From positions 62,001 to 126,000 of the forward strand of contig NZ_JBITMQ010000017.1 of the NCBI RefSeq assembly GCF_044466355.1: 64,000 nt of DNA, in the 5' to 3' direction. A model generated the notes under the pieces. That model was not told the DNA's origin. It worked only from the letters and a program-made list of their open reading frames with translations, and made no database searches. This DNA comes from Actinophytocola sp044466355. GTDB taxonomy: Bacteria; Actinomycetota; Actinomycetes; Mycobacteriales; Pseudonocardiaceae. A program made the position numbers and the translations under genes. Shown piece by piece: positions 51,847-60,890 of this stretch (position 1 is its first letter; every line of letters begins with the position of its first letter).

Positions 51847-53258
51847 CCAGAGCGGATTGCGCTGTGCCGCCGGGTGCGGTGTGGACGATCGTCGGCGCGG
51901 GAGCCCTCGGATTGGTTGCCACGTACTGGGACGACGGCTGGCACACGGAGATCGGCCGCGACAGCGCTCTGATCCCGCCACACCTTCTCCTCTACGTGTC
52001 CGTGGGGCTTGTCGGTGTCGTGCTGGCCGTGTGGCTGCTGACGACGCTGTGGCGGACCCGTTCGGTCCGGTCGGTGTTCGCGACGCCAGGCCTCGCGCTC
52101 GCCGTGGCGGCTGGAGTGGTCACTGCGGGCGCCGCGCCAGCGGACGCGGCCTGGCACGCCGCGTTCGGCCGCGACTCCGTGTTGTGGTCGCCACCGCACC
52201 TGCTGTCGGTCATCGGCACCGCCGTACTCGTCGTGGCGGTCCTGCTCGGGGCCGCCGCTTCCCGTCCCGCACGCACCGCGCTGGCCGTGCTCCTGCTGGG
52301 AGCGGCGGAGGTGGTCGTCCTCGAGTACGAGACCGACGTCCCACAGTTCACCGAGGCGCTGTACCTGCCGGTGCTCCTCGCTGTCGCCCTCGGGGTGGCG
52401 CGGGTCGTCCGCACGCTCGTGGCCGACTCGGTCGTCGTGGCCTGGACCGTGCTCGGCTACCTCGTGTTCCGGCTTGGCATCTTCGTGGGCTTCATGATCG
52501 GGGGGTGGGTCACGCCCGACGTCCCGATCGCGTTGCTCGGCCTGCTCCTGCTGGAGGCCCCTGCGAAATGGGGCCGTGCTCGCTGGCCTCTGGCCGGTCT
52601 CGCGATCGTCGTGCTCCAGGTGGTGGCGTCCGCCACCGGGATCAGCGCGGTGGCGACCGGGCCCACCTTGGTGGCTGCCGCGATCGTCGCCCCGGTGCTG
52701 GCCGTGGTCCTGATCGCGGTGATGAACGGCCGCCTCGTGTCCGGCGCTGTCGTCCTGGCGTTGTTCCTGGCGGCGTCTTGGCCGGCGCCGCCTGCTCGGG
52801 CGCACGACCCGGGACAGGGTGAGGAACTGGCGACCGCACGGTTCACCGTGTCCGGAGACGGCGCGGGTGGGGTGTCCGTGCGTGTCGACGACGTGAACGA
52901 CGCCCAGGGGCGCGAATGGGCCCCGGGGGCGCTGGTGGCACGGCGTGCGGGCCGGGTCGTCGTCGCACCGTTGGCGGGCCGGTCCGCTTTCGACGGCGCC
53001 ATCGACCTGCCCTCGTCCGGGTTGTGGTTCGTCTACGCGGAACTTCGCGCCGGTGGTACGACGGCGGAGGTGTGGCTGCCGGTGCGGCAGAACGAGTCGG
53101 GCACCTTCACCGCTCGCCGCTCTGTCTACCTGCCTGCCGGTGCCGGAGGGCGGTCCCTCGGCGAGTTCCTCGCCGGTACCGCGCTGCTCGTGGTCGGCGC
53201 GGGTCTCACCGGATGGGCGGGAGCCGCGGTCCGGCGTCGCCGTTCGCCCGGGCGATAG
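51843..53258 (+). CDS. Multi-pass membrane protein with exported C-terminal domain
   Basis: 471 residues from GTG 51843, overlapping csoR (GTGA). About ten hydrophobic helices (1-~320), then ARAHDPGQGEELATARF opens an extracytoplasmic beta domain, and a final helix closes the protein. The AHDPG/CopC-like start and coupling to csoR suggest copper handling across the membrane, in the manner of CopC-CopD or YcnJ fusions, but no clear CopD motif is seen. Confidence 0.65.
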   Translation: MTRADCAVPPGAVWTIVGAGALGLVATYWDDGWHTEIGRDSALIPPHLLLYVSVGLVGVVLAVWLLTTLWRTRSVRSVFATPGLALAVAAGVVTAGAAPADAAWHAAFGRDSVLWSPPHLLSVIGTAVLVVAVLLGAAASRPARTALAVLLLGAAEVVVLEYETDVPQFTEALYLPVLLAVALGVARVVRTLVADSVVVAWTVLGYLVFRLGIFVGFMIGGWVTPDVPIALLGLLLLEAPAKWGRARWPLAGLAIVVLQVVASATGISAVATGPTLVAAAIVAPVLAVVLIAVMNGRLVSGAVVLALFLAASWPAPPARAHDPGQGEELATARFTVSGDGAGGVSVRVDDVNDAQGREWAPGALVARRAGRVVVAPLAGRSAFDGAIDLPSSGLWFVYAELRAGGTTAEVWLPVRQNESGTFTARRSVYLPAGAGGRSLGEFLAGTALLVVGAGLTGWAGAAVRRRRSPGR

Positions 53259-53277
53259 TTACTATGTTCGATAGTAG
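53259..53277. promoter_or_regulatory. BlaI-type operator
   Basis: TTACTAT-GTTCG-ATAGTAG, core arms perfect, with an extra ATAGTTACTAT half-site overlap on the left (53255-53265). It lies 38 bp before the 53315 gene and directly after the preceding stop. Confidence 0.8.
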
Positions 53278-53314
53278 GTCTCGATGGCCTCGGCCTCATG
53301 AGCAGGGAGACGGC

Positions 53315-53812
53315 ATGACGCGCGCGGACTCGATCACGCAACCGGACGACGTCGTGGTCGACTCGCGGGCGGAATCTGTCCCGACGTGGCGATGGGGGCG
53401 CGGGCTGGCGGCGGCGGTGCTGAGCGCGTTGGTCGTGGGTGTCCCGACCGACGTCATCGACACGGCGTGGTTCACCAGGATGACGCCGGTGCGCTGGTGG
53501 GAGTACCCGGTGCTCGTACTCACCGCGGTCCTCACCGGCCTGTGGTTCGCGATCGTGCGGTCCGGTACCGATGAACGAGGGCGAGCCGGCGTGTTCGGCA
53601 CGTCGTTGCTGTCGACGCTCGCCGTCGGCTGCCCGGTGTGCAACAAGGTCGTCATCGGACTGCTCGGGGTGTCCGGTGCCCTCGGGGTGTGGGCGCCGAT
53701 CCAGCCGGTGCTCGCGGTCGCCGCCGTGGGCGCACTGGGTGTGGCCGTGTTCGTGCGCTGGCGCCGCAGAGCGTGCACAACCGACGCCTGCGCGCCGGGC
53801 GAACAGAGCTGA
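53315..53812 (+). CDS. Membrane protein with CPVC motif
   Basis: 165 residues from ATG 53315 (AGGGAGA upstream). Four hydrophobic helices; the third begins LAVGCPVCNKVVIGLLGVSG, a thiol pair in the membrane able to bind Cu(I). C-terminal tail is Cys-containing (CTTDACAP). Similar CPxC proteins sit in copper clusters; function unknown. Confidence 0.65.
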   Translation: MTRADSITQPDDVVVDSRAESVPTWRWGRGLAAAVLSALVVGVPTDVIDTAWFTRMTPVRWWEYPVLVLTAVLTGLWFAIVRSGTDERGRAGVFGTSLLSTLAVGCPVCNKVVIGLLGVSGALGVWAPIQPVLAVAAVGALGVAVFVRWRRRACTTDACAPGEQS

Positions 53813-53822
53813 CCCGGCAGAA

Positions 53823-54404
53823 TCACGCCGTCGGCCGCAGCCCGGTGACGGTGAGCGCGACAAGCCGCTCGACCGCGGCGTGGGTCGGCAGGTCGGCGGC
53901 CGCGGCGAGGGCGTGCAGACAGTAGGTGGCGAGTTCGTCGGGTGCGGTGTCGTCGCGTACGTGGCCGGTGGTGGCGGCCTCCGCGAGCACGTCGCGGACG
54001 AGGCCGTGCAGCTGTCGCCGTGGCTCGGCCACCTGCTCGTCGCGGTGGACGAGTGCGCTGAACTCGGCGCCGAACCCGTGCCGGGACATCCCGTGCACGA
54101 TCCGTGCGTAGGCCGCCAGCACGGCGTCAAGCCGGGCGCCGGGGTCGGTGGTCTGTTCGCGAATGGCGGCCAGCTGTTCGAGGTGTGCGGTGACGTGGCG
54201 GCCGTGCCAGGCGACCAGGATCGCGTCGACGTCGGGGAAGTACTTGTACAGGGTCGCGCGCCCGATGCCGGTCTCCTCGGCGATGCGCGACATCGTCGCC
54301 GACCGCAGGCCCTCCTCGGCGACCAGCTTCATGGTCGTCTCCAGGATCGCGTCCCGCACGTCGCGGCGGTGCGCCTCGATCGTCTCGTTCCACAGCCTGG
54401 GCAC
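53823..54404 (-). CDS. TetR-family repressor
   Basis: 193 residues from GTG 54404. N-terminal HTH (RSATMSRIAEETGIGRATLYKYFPDVDAIL) and a helical ligand domain. The divergent promoter carries the palindrome AGACAC-T-GTGTCT, a probable self-operator, so it likely controls the small membrane protein and hydrolase-methyltransferase operon. Ligand unknown. Confidence 0.88.
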   Translation of the reverse strand: MPRLWNETIEAHRRDVRDAILETTMKLVAEEGLRSATMSRIAEETGIGRATLYKYFPDVDAILVAWHGRHVTAHLEQLAAIREQTTDPGARLDAVLAAYARIVHGMSRHGFGAEFSALVHRDEQVAEPRRQLHGLVRDVLAEAATTGHVRDDTAPDELATYCLHALAAAADLPTHAAVERLVALTVTGLRPTA

Positions 54405-54433
54405 ACGCCAACTGTACAAGGCGACCGAGTTGT

Positions 54434-54465
54434 AGACACTGTGTCTTGATAAAGACAGAGTGTTT
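54434..54465. promoter_or_regulatory. TetR operator and divergent promoter region
   Basis: Perfect AGACAC-T-GTGTCT (54434-54446) and a related AAGACAGAGTGTTTT at 54452-54466 lie between the divergent tetR and the 54481 operon. Confidence 0.6.
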
Positions 54466-54480
54466 TGCAAAACTCCCGGC

Positions 54481-54723
54481 ATGACAGATTCGAGGCACGA
54501 GCCTCCGCATGCGGCGGGACATCTACCGCGACGGCACCTGGGGCGCAGGTCGTGGGCTCTCATCATCGCCGTCAAGGTCGCGATCATCGTCGCCGTCCTC
54601 GCGTTGCCGTCCTGGTTGGCGGTTTCCCTGGGAGCCGCGCACGGGGTGGCCCTGGTGCTGGTCGCTGTGGCAGCGGTCGTCCTGCTGGCGGTCGGTGCGA
54701 TCCGGCGCCGGAGCCGGCGATGA
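54481..54723 (+). CDS. Small two-helix membrane protein
   Basis: 80 residues from ATG 54481. Basic N-terminus, two hydrophobic helices (LIIAVKVAIIVAVLALPSWL; GVALVLVAVAAVVLLAVGAI), basic C-terminus. First gene of the TetR-controlled operon, overlapping the next gene. Function unknown. Confidence 0.6.
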   Translation: MTDSRHEPPHAAGHLPRRHLGRRSWALIIAVKVAIIVAVLALPSWLAVSLGAAHGVALVLVAVAAVVLLAVGAIRRRSRR

Positions 54724-56111
54724 GCGTTCTGGACGTCCCTGGCGGGCACCTGTACTACGAGACGCACGGCGACGGCCCGCTGCTGGTCCTGATCCCCGGC
54801 GCGGGCGGGGCGGCCGACGTCTTCCGGATGTTGACGAAGCACCTGACGGACCGCTACCGCGTGGTCATCTACGACCGTCGGGGCTTCTCCCGGAGCACCC
54901 TCGACGGCCCGCAGGACTACGAGCACCGCCTCGAGACGGACGCCGACGACGTGCACCGGTTGATCGCCCACCTGAGCGATGAGCCCGCGGTCGTCGTCGG
55001 CACCAGTTCCGGCGCGATCGTCGCCCTCGCCCTGCTGAGCCGGCACCCCGGCGCGGTGCGCACACTCGTCCCGTTCGAGCCGCCCCTCATGAGGTACCTG
55101 CCGGGCGGGCAGACGTGGCTGGACTTCTTCGCCGAAGCGTACGACCGGTATCGCGAGTCCGGCGTGGACAAGGCAGTGGCGATGTTCCGGGAGCGCACCT
55201 TCCCGGTAACGGACCAGCAGGCCATGGCACGTGCGCCGCGCAACGACGCCAATGCCGCCTACTGGTTCGAACACGAACTGCGGCAGTACCCGGCCGCCGA
55301 GCTCGACGTCCAGATCGTGAGGGACCACGCCGACCGCATCGTCCTCGCGATGGGCCGGGAGGGGAACGGATATCCCGCACACGACGTGGTCGCCGAGCTG
55401 GGCACACTGCTCGGCGCGGACGTGATCGAGCTGCCGGGCGGCCACGTCGGCTGTGTCTCCCACTCGGCCGAGTTCGCCCGCGAGCTGGTCGACGCGCTCG
55501 AAAGCCCTCGTGATCCCGGGAGGATGAGTGCACGCGACTGGGACGACTCCTACGCTGACCGGCCGCACTGGGACCTCGGCCGCCCACAGCCCACGTTCCA
55601 GGCGCTCGCCGACGCCGGACTCTTCCGGGGCCGCGTGCTCGATGTCGGCTGCGGTACCGGTGAACACGTACTGCTCTGCGCCGCTCTCGGACTCGACGCC
55701 ACCGGAATCGACATCGCCGCCGCACCGCTACGGATCGCCGAACACAAGGCCATGGAGCGCGGCCTCACCGCACGGTTCCTGCGGTACGACGTCCGGAAGC
55801 TGGCCGACCTCGGAGAGTCGTTCGACACCGTGCTCGACTGCGGCCTGTTCCACGTCTTCGGCGACGAGGACCGCGCGGCCTACATCGACGCCGTTAGATC
55901 CGTCGTCGTTGCGGGCGGCCGGTTCTTTCTGCTGTGCTTCAGCGACCGGGAGCCCGGCGACCAGGGCCCACGGCGCCTTACCCGCGACCACCTCACTGCC
56001 GCCTTCGCCGACGGTTGGCGAGTCGACGCGATCGAACGCACCACACTGGACAGTCCGACCAGGGCAGAAGGCATCCACGCCTGGTCGGTCGCCCTCACCC
56101 GGGAGAAATGA
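54720..56111 (+). CDS. Alpha/beta hydrolase fused to class I methyltransferase
   Basis: 463 residues from ATG 54720. Residues 1-~265: alpha/beta hydrolase with nucleophile elbow VVGTSSGAIVAL and late His (GGHVGCVSH). Residues ~270-463: SAM methyltransferase with motif I LDVGCGTGEHVLL and motif II-like GIDIAAAPLRIAEHKA. The frame is continuous; an internal ATG (55524) with GGGAGG only two bases before it could give a separate methyltransferase. Substrate unknown; co-expression with a DUF2218 protein suggests small-molecule modification. Confidence 0.82.
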   Translation: MSVLDVPGGHLYYETHGDGPLLVLIPGAGGAADVFRMLTKHLTDRYRVVIYDRRGFSRSTLDGPQDYEHRLETDADDVHRLIAHLSDEPAVVVGTSSGAIVALALLSRHPGAVRTLVPFEPPLMRYLPGGQTWLDFFAEAYDRYRESGVDKAVAMFRERTFPVTDQQAMARAPRNDANAAYWFEHELRQYPAAELDVQIVRDHADRIVLAMGREGNGYPAHDVVAELGTLLGADVIELPGGHVGCVSHSAEFARELVDALESPRDPGRMSARDWDDSYADRPHWDLGRPQPTFQALADAGLFRGRVLDVGCGTGEHVLLCAALGLDATGIDIAAAPLRIAEHKAMERGLTARFLRYDVRKLADLGESFDTVLDCGLFHVFGDEDRAAYIDAVRSVVVAGGRFFLLCFSDREPGDQGPRRLTRDHLTAAFADGWRVDAIERTTLDSPTRAEGIHAWSVALTREK

Positions 56112-56476
56112 CCATGCTCACCACGGAGTCCCGCATCGAGACCGCGAACGCGAACGGCCTTCTCGCCCATCTTTGCCAGCACGCGACCAAGATGGGTCAA
56201 CACCTGCGGCACGGCCACATGCGCGGCGCGCACACACGGCCGGACGTGCTCGGCGTCGAACTCTCCGACACACACGGCACGCTCGACCTGAGCTGGGGCC
56301 GATGCGTCCTGGAGGCCGACCAGGACGGCCTGACCGTGCGCATCGAAGCCGGCACCGAGGAACACCTGCGTGGCGTACAAGACATCATCACGGCCGACCT
56401 CGAACGGTTCGGCCACCGCGAGAACCTGACAGTGACCTGGTCGCCGCCCGCCGTTCACGCCGACGAGGCAGGCTGA
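56108..56476 (+). CDS. DUF2218-family protein
   Basis: 122 residues from ATG 56108, overlapping the upstream stop. Typical DUF2218 features: HATKMGQHLRHGH near the N-terminus and the C-terminal DLERFGHRENLTVTW. Often next to iron/siderophore genes; function unknown. Confidence 0.8.
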   Translation: MTMLTTESRIETANANGLLAHLCQHATKMGQHLRHGHMRGAHTRPDVLGVELSDTHGTLDLSWGRCVLEADQDGLTVRIEAGTEEHLRGVQDIITADLERFGHRENLTVTWSPPAVHADEAG

Positions 56477-56478
56477 CG

Positions 56479-57545
56479 TCACGAGGTGTCAGCGGTCGGC
56501 CTCGTCCACCGCTCCTCGATGCGGCCGAGCCGCCATACCGCGAGCGCGATGAGCCACGTGACCACGAAGACGATCGCGACGACGTACCCGATGCCACCGA
56601 GGTCGATCGCGGCGATCCAGGAGAGCGGGCCGGACGTGATCCCGATCTCGGTCGCGAGCAGGCCCAGCAGTTCGATGAGGCCGATCACCAGCGCGACCGC
56701 GACCGACAGCGCGGTGATCGTCAGGTTGTAGAACACCTTGCGGACCGGCCGGAGGAACGCCCAGCGGTAGGCGGCGGACATGAACATCCCGTCCGCCGCG
56801 TCGAACAGGCTCATTCCGGCGGCGAACAGGATCGGCAACGTGAGGAGCGCGTACCAGGGCAGTGCGTACGCCGCGGCGCCGCCAGCCAGTACCAGCAACG
56901 AGATCTCGGTGGCGGTGTCGAACCCGAGACCGAACAGCAGGCCGACGGGGTACATGTGCCACGGCCGCGTCACCGCACGCATGACCCGCCCCAGGATGCG
57001 GGCCAGCAGTCCTCGGCTGTTCAGCTCGCGCTCCAGTTCCGCCTTGTCGAGCTCCGTGGTGCGCATGCGGCGGAACAACCGGATGATCCCCACGAGCGCG
57101 CCGAGGTTGAGCAGCCCGATGAGGATGAGGAACACCCCGGAGACCAGGGTGCCGATCAGGCCGGTCGCCTGCTGCAATCGCGAGGAGTCGTTGGTGACCT
57201 GGCCGGCGAGACCCCGAATCCCGAGTCCGATCAGGACGCACAGGATGAACACGACGGTCGAGTGGCCGAGCGCGAACCACAGCCCCACCGAGCGGGCCGG
57301 TTTGTCCTCGCCGACCAGTTTTCGTGTGGTGTTGTCGATGGCCGCGATGTGGTCGGCGTCGAACGCGTGCCGGGCCCCGAGCAGGTACGCGGTGACGCCG
57401 AGACCGGCGCCGAACGTGCCGGCCGTCCCAGGCTGTAGCCGTGCGGTGCGATGAGCAGCAGCAGGCCCCATCCGACGAGGTGCAGCACCAGGACGGACAG
57501 CGCGATCCCGGCCACGGGCACCCAGCCGCGTCCTGTGGTTGTCAT
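56479..57545 (-). pseudogene. NiCoT-family nickel/cobalt permease gene with a frameshift
   Basis: From ATG 57545 one frame gives TM1 (VAGIALSVLVLHLVGWGLLL) and ends near PHGYSLG; the remaining ~310 residues are one frame over and carry RHAFDADHIAAIDNTTRK (the H-x4-D-H NiCoT signature), LGFDTATE and FAAGMSLFDAADG. One base is missing near 57427-57430 in a C run. The rest is intact with eight helices. It is either a recent pseudogene or a sequencing error. It follows the multicopper oxidase by 14 bp. Confidence 0.75.
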
Positions 57546-57559
57546 ACCAGCGCGTGTAC

Positions 57560-59062
57560 CTATTCCTCGTAGGAGACAACAGTCATCATGCCCGCCTCTC
57601 CGTGGTACACGTTGTGGCAGTGGGTGAGCCACTGGCCGGGGTTGTCGGCGTCGAAGTCCACGTCTACCGCGGTGCCGGGGAGCACGAGCACGGTGTCCTT
57701 GCGCGCACCCCGTCGGCCCGCCACCTGGAACGTGTGGCCGTGCAGGTGCATCGGGTGGAACATCTGCGACTTGTTCTCGAAGCGCAGCCGCACCCGTTGT
57801 CCCTGCCGGACAGGCAGGCCGTCCTCCGGGTTGTAGGCCTTGCCGTTGATGGTCCAGTCGTACTTCTCCCCAGGGCCTTCGAGCACCAGCCTGTGCATGA
57901 CGTCCGGAGTCCTGTCCGGTAGCCGGACCGGCTCCGCGGCCTCGACGTCACCGACCGTCAGAGCAGACAGGTTCGCCAGTTGCTTCGCCGCCGGACCGCT
58001 CGCCGCAGCGGCGACCGGGCGTCCGCTCTGGATGATCACCTGCGCGTAGCTGTCCCGGCCCTCGGCCAGCGCGAGCAGCGGGACGGTCGTGTTCGGCACG
58101 GTGATGATCGCGTCGACCCGCTCGCCCATGCCCAGCAGCACCGTGTCCGCCATGCGCGGGACGACCGGGAAGCCGTCGGTGTGCGTGACCGTCATCCGCA
58201 CCCCGGGCACACCGACCCGGAACGCCGTGTCCGCGCCCGCGTTGATCAACCGCAACCGCACGCGCTGGCCGGGTTTCGCCGCGAACGTACGAGGCGCTGC
58301 GGCGGTCCGGCCGTTGGCCAGCATGTGTTTGTAGGTCACGTCCCCGACATCGCCGCCGAGCAGTTCGGACTTCGGCATGCCGCCCATTCCCGGCATGCCT
58401 TCATGGCCCATCGGCATTCCGTTCGTGCGCAGGTCGGCGAGCACGGCATCGGGATCGCGGCCGAGCCCGTCCAGCCAGTCGTCCAGCACTACCACGAGTT
58501 CGGTGTCGTAGTCGTAGCCGTCGTCCGGGTCCTCGACGATGAGCGGTGCGTACAGGCCGGTGTCCAGTTGTGTGCCGACGTGCGGGTGGAACCAGTAGGT
58601 GCCCGCGTCGGGTACCGCGAACTCGTAGGTGAAACGGCCGCCGCCCTCGACCTCGGTCTGGGTGACGACCGGCACGCCGTCCATGTCGTTGCGCAGCGCG
58701 ACGCCATGCCAGTGGATGGTCGTCGGCCGCCGCAACGCGTTCGTCAGTTCTGCCTTGAGCACGTCGCCGCGTTTGACCCGGATCTCCTTGCCGGGCAGCT
58801 CACCGCCGTAGGTCCACGTGATCACCTGCGTGCCGCCGAGGTCGACGGCATGCTCGGTCGCTTCCAGCTTCACCGCAGTCGTGCGCACATTCGCACCGCG
58901 CCGTGCCCGCTCCGCCGCGGCCACCTGCGGCGATCGCGGCCCGATTCGCACCGGTGCGGCGGGCCGCTCGGTGGTGCTGCACGCGCTGAGGCCCGCCGCT
59001 GTCGCTCCGGCGCTCAACGCCAGGAACCCGCGACGGCTGATGACCCGGTGTTCTGCTCGCAC
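57560..59062 (-). CDS. Multicopper oxidase (CueO/MmcO type)
   Basis: 500 residues from GTG 59062. N-terminal Tat signal (ISRRGFLALSAG) with lipobox-like GLSAC. All four copper motifs are present: TIHWHGVALRN, TYWFHPHVG, MFHPMHLHGHTF and WLTHCHNVYHGEAGM. A Met-rich stretch (MPMGHEGMPGMGGMPKSE) resembles the substrate Met segment of CueO. Oxidises Cu(I) outside the membrane. GTG 59062 is five bases from the BlaI-type operator, so the transcript may be leaderless. Confidence 0.92.
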   Translation of the reverse strand: MRAEHRVISRRGFLALSAGATAAGLSACSTTERPAAPVRIGPRSPQVAAAERARRGANVRTTAVKLEATEHAVDLGGTQVITWTYGGELPGKEIRVKRGDVLKAELTNALRRPTTIHWHGVALRNDMDGVPVVTQTEVEGGGRFTYEFAVPDAGTYWFHPHVGTQLDTGLYAPLIVEDPDDGYDYDTELVVVLDDWLDGLGRDPDAVLADLRTNGMPMGHEGMPGMGGMPKSELLGGDVGDVTYKHMLANGRTAAAPRTFAAKPGQRVRLRLINAGADTAFRVGVPGVRMTVTHTDGFPVVPRMADTVLLGMGERVDAIITVPNTTVPLLALAEGRDSYAQVIIQSGRPVAAAASGPAAKQLANLSALTVGDVEAAEPVRLPDRTPDVMHRLVLEGPGEKYDWTINGKAYNPEDGLPVRQGQRVRLRFENKSQMFHPMHLHGHTFQVAGRRGARKDTVLVLPGTAVDVDFDADNPGQWLTHCHNVYHGEAGMMTVVSYEE

Positions 59063-59066
59063 AGAA

Positions 59067-59085
59067 CTACTATATGCGATAGTAG
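59067..59085. promoter_or_regulatory. BlaI-type operator of the multicopper oxidase
   Basis: CTACTAT-ATGCG-ATAGTAG, perfect 7-bp arms, almost touching the multicopper oxidase start. Half-site TACTAT could double as the -10 box. Confidence 0.85.
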
Positions 59086-59105
59086 ATGTGGTTGTCGTGT
59101 GGCGT

Positions 59106-60059
59106 TCAGCCGAGCAGTGGGCACGTGACGAGCGCGACGCCGAGCAGAAGGCCCGCGGCGGTGAGGAACGGCAACGCGGTGGCGGTGATCCCGGTCAGTC
59201 CACAGGAGACGGCCCGGCGCATGCCGCGCGGTGGCGGTGTGCCGTGCCGGAGCCGGGCGAGACGCAGCTCCACGGCGTCCTGCGCCATCGCGAGTGCCGT
59301 GTCCGGCATGCCGTGCCCGGTGACCTTCAGCAGTGCGGACCGGACGGCGGCCGGCCCGCACGCCCGCACGGCCGTGACGTCGGCCGCCAGTTCCACGAGA
59401 TCGCGGATGGCGTGTGGCGCGGCGCGGAACAGCGGCACGAACGGCAGCGCGGTGCGCAGCGCGTCGGCCGTCGCGACCAGCAGGTGGTGACGGCCGGCCA
59501 GGTGTGCGCGTTCATGGGCCATCACCGCGGCGACCGCGTCGGGTGCGAGGTGCCGGGTGAGTCCCTCGGTCGCGACCACGACACCCGGCCGGCCGGACAT
59601 GCTGAACGCGAGTGGGCGTTCATGGGCCAGCCAGAGGACGTCGGTGGCCGCGGAGGTCGGCCGCGCGACCATGCGCAGCACTGACAGGTTCTCCTGTCGT
59701 CGTCGTGTCCGCCGCCGGACGCCGCGCACCGACACCACCAGCAGCCGCGCTGCGAAGGCGACGAGCAACGCCACGCCGATCGCGCCCGCGGCCTCCTCGA
59801 CGCGCGGTGGCGATCCGTGCTGGATCGCCGACCAGCACTGGTGGAGGGCGGCGAGCAATGGCGCGCCGGGGCCGTGCCCGGGCAGCAGCAACAGCAGTAC
59901 CCCGGCCGCGGCGGCCAGGAGTACGCCCCCGATCGACACGAACCAGGCGACGATCAGCAGGACCGGGTCGCGGCGCCGGAGATCCACCCGGTGGAGGAGG
60001 TTGGGGACGAACCAGCCTGCGGTGAACGCGCCGGCCAGCAATGCCAGTGCGACGGTCAT
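59106..60059 (-). CDS. M56-family (BlaR1/MecR1-like) membrane metallopeptidase
   Basis: 317 residues from ATG 60059. Four hydrophobic helices surround a zinc protease motif HERAH (VMAHERAHLAGRHH) with a downstream acid (ELAADVTAV). There is no penicillin-binding sensor domain. M56 peptidases usually sit next to blaI and cleave it; here both blaI genes are 9 and 24 kb away, so it may act on either in trans. Confidence 0.88.
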   Translation of the reverse strand: MTVALALLAGAFTAGWFVPNLLHRVDLRRRDPVLLIVAWFVSIGGVLLAAAAGVLLLLLPGHGPGAPLLAALHQCWSAIQHGSPPRVEEAAGAIGVALLVAFAARLLVVSVRGVRRRTRRRQENLSVLRMVARPTSAATDVLWLAHERPLAFSMSGRPGVVVATEGLTRHLAPDAVAAVMAHERAHLAGRHHLLVATADALRTALPFVPLFRAAPHAIRDLVELAADVTAVRACGPAAVRSALLKVTGHGMPDTALAMAQDAVELRLARLRHGTPPPRGMRRAVSCGLTGITATALPFLTAAGLLLGVALVTCPLLG

Positions 60060-60149
60060 CTGTGCCGATCCTGTTCACGTGCGGGACGAAGGGTGCGGGA
60101 CGAAGTCTTCACAGCGGGCTCCCAGGTCGGTGAGAGTGGGATGCGGGGT

Positions 60150-60187
60150 GGGTCCCCGCGCGGGAGCAGCTCCCCGCACGGGGACCC
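60150..60187 (-). terminator. Hairpin after the DUF305 gene
   Basis: GGGTCCCCG...CGGGGACCC with an inner GCGGGAG/CTCCCCGC stem, just past the DUF305 stop. Confidence 0.75.
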
Positions 60188-60194
60188 GGACGCC

Positions 60195-60815
60195 TTACAG
60201 CGACAGGCCCTGCATCTCCTTGATCTCCGCCTCCTGGGCGTCGATGATCTTCTGGGCGAGGTCCTTCGCCTCCGCGTTGCTGCCCTGCTCCAGCTCCGTC
60301 TTCGCCATGTCGACGGCGCCCTGGTGGTGCTTGATCATCATCTGCACCCACATGCGGTCGAACTCGGCGCCCGTGGCTCCCTCGAGCTGCTGCATCTCCT
60401 GGTCGGTCATCATGCCCTCGCCGGACATGTCACCGTGGTCCATGCCCGGCATGTCCGACTCGCCCGTCATGGTCGGTTCGGTCGGGGCACCCCACTTCTC
60501 GAGCATGTCGGTCAGTTGCTCGATCTCGGGATCCTGCGCGGCCTGGATCCGGCTGGCGAGGTCCTTCACTTCGGCGCTGGATGCCTTCTCGGCGGCCATC
60601 TTGGCCATGTCGATCGCCTGCTGGTGGTGGGGGATCATGCCCTGCGCGAAGGTGATGTCCTGGTCGTTGTGCTCGACCTGGTCGGCGCTGCCGGTGCTCT
60701 CCGCGGACGTGGACGTCTCGTCCATCTCGTGCGAGGCGCCGGTGTCGCTGCTGCTGCAGCCGACGACCAGTGCGGCGATCGCGGCCGCGCCGATACCCAA
60801 CAGGTACTTCCTCAT
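60195..60815 (-). CDS. DUF305 copper-binding lipoprotein
   Basis: 206 residues from ATG 60815 (60833 is also possible). Lipobox IAALVVGCSS. Two DUF305 repeats: MIPHHQQAIDMAKMA and MIKHHQGAVDMAKTE, each with HH and M ligands, separated by a Met/His segment (MPGMDHGDMSGEGMM). Similar to cyanobacterial CopM-type copper scavengers on the outer face of the membrane. Confidence 0.88.
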   Translation of the reverse strand: MRKYLLGIGAAAIAALVVGCSSSDTGASHEMDETSTSAESTGSADQVEHNDQDITFAQGMIPHHQQAIDMAKMAAEKASSAEVKDLASRIQAAQDPEIEQLTDMLEKWGAPTEPTMTGESDMPGMDHGDMSGEGMMTDQEMQQLEGATGAEFDRMWVQMMIKHHQGAVDMAKTELEQGSNAEAKDLAQKIIDAQEAEIKEMQGLSL

Positions 60816-60890
60816 GACTCTCGTCCTCTTCATCTGTGCTGCCTACGGGAAATCTCAATGCGTGACTAAGCGAACACGCACTGTGATGGC

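Noticed and set aside
54720..55524. Hydrolase and methyltransferase as two separate genes
   Set aside because: There is no stop between them, and the internal ATG has its GGGAGG only two bases away; a fusion is favoured, the alternative is noted in the entry.
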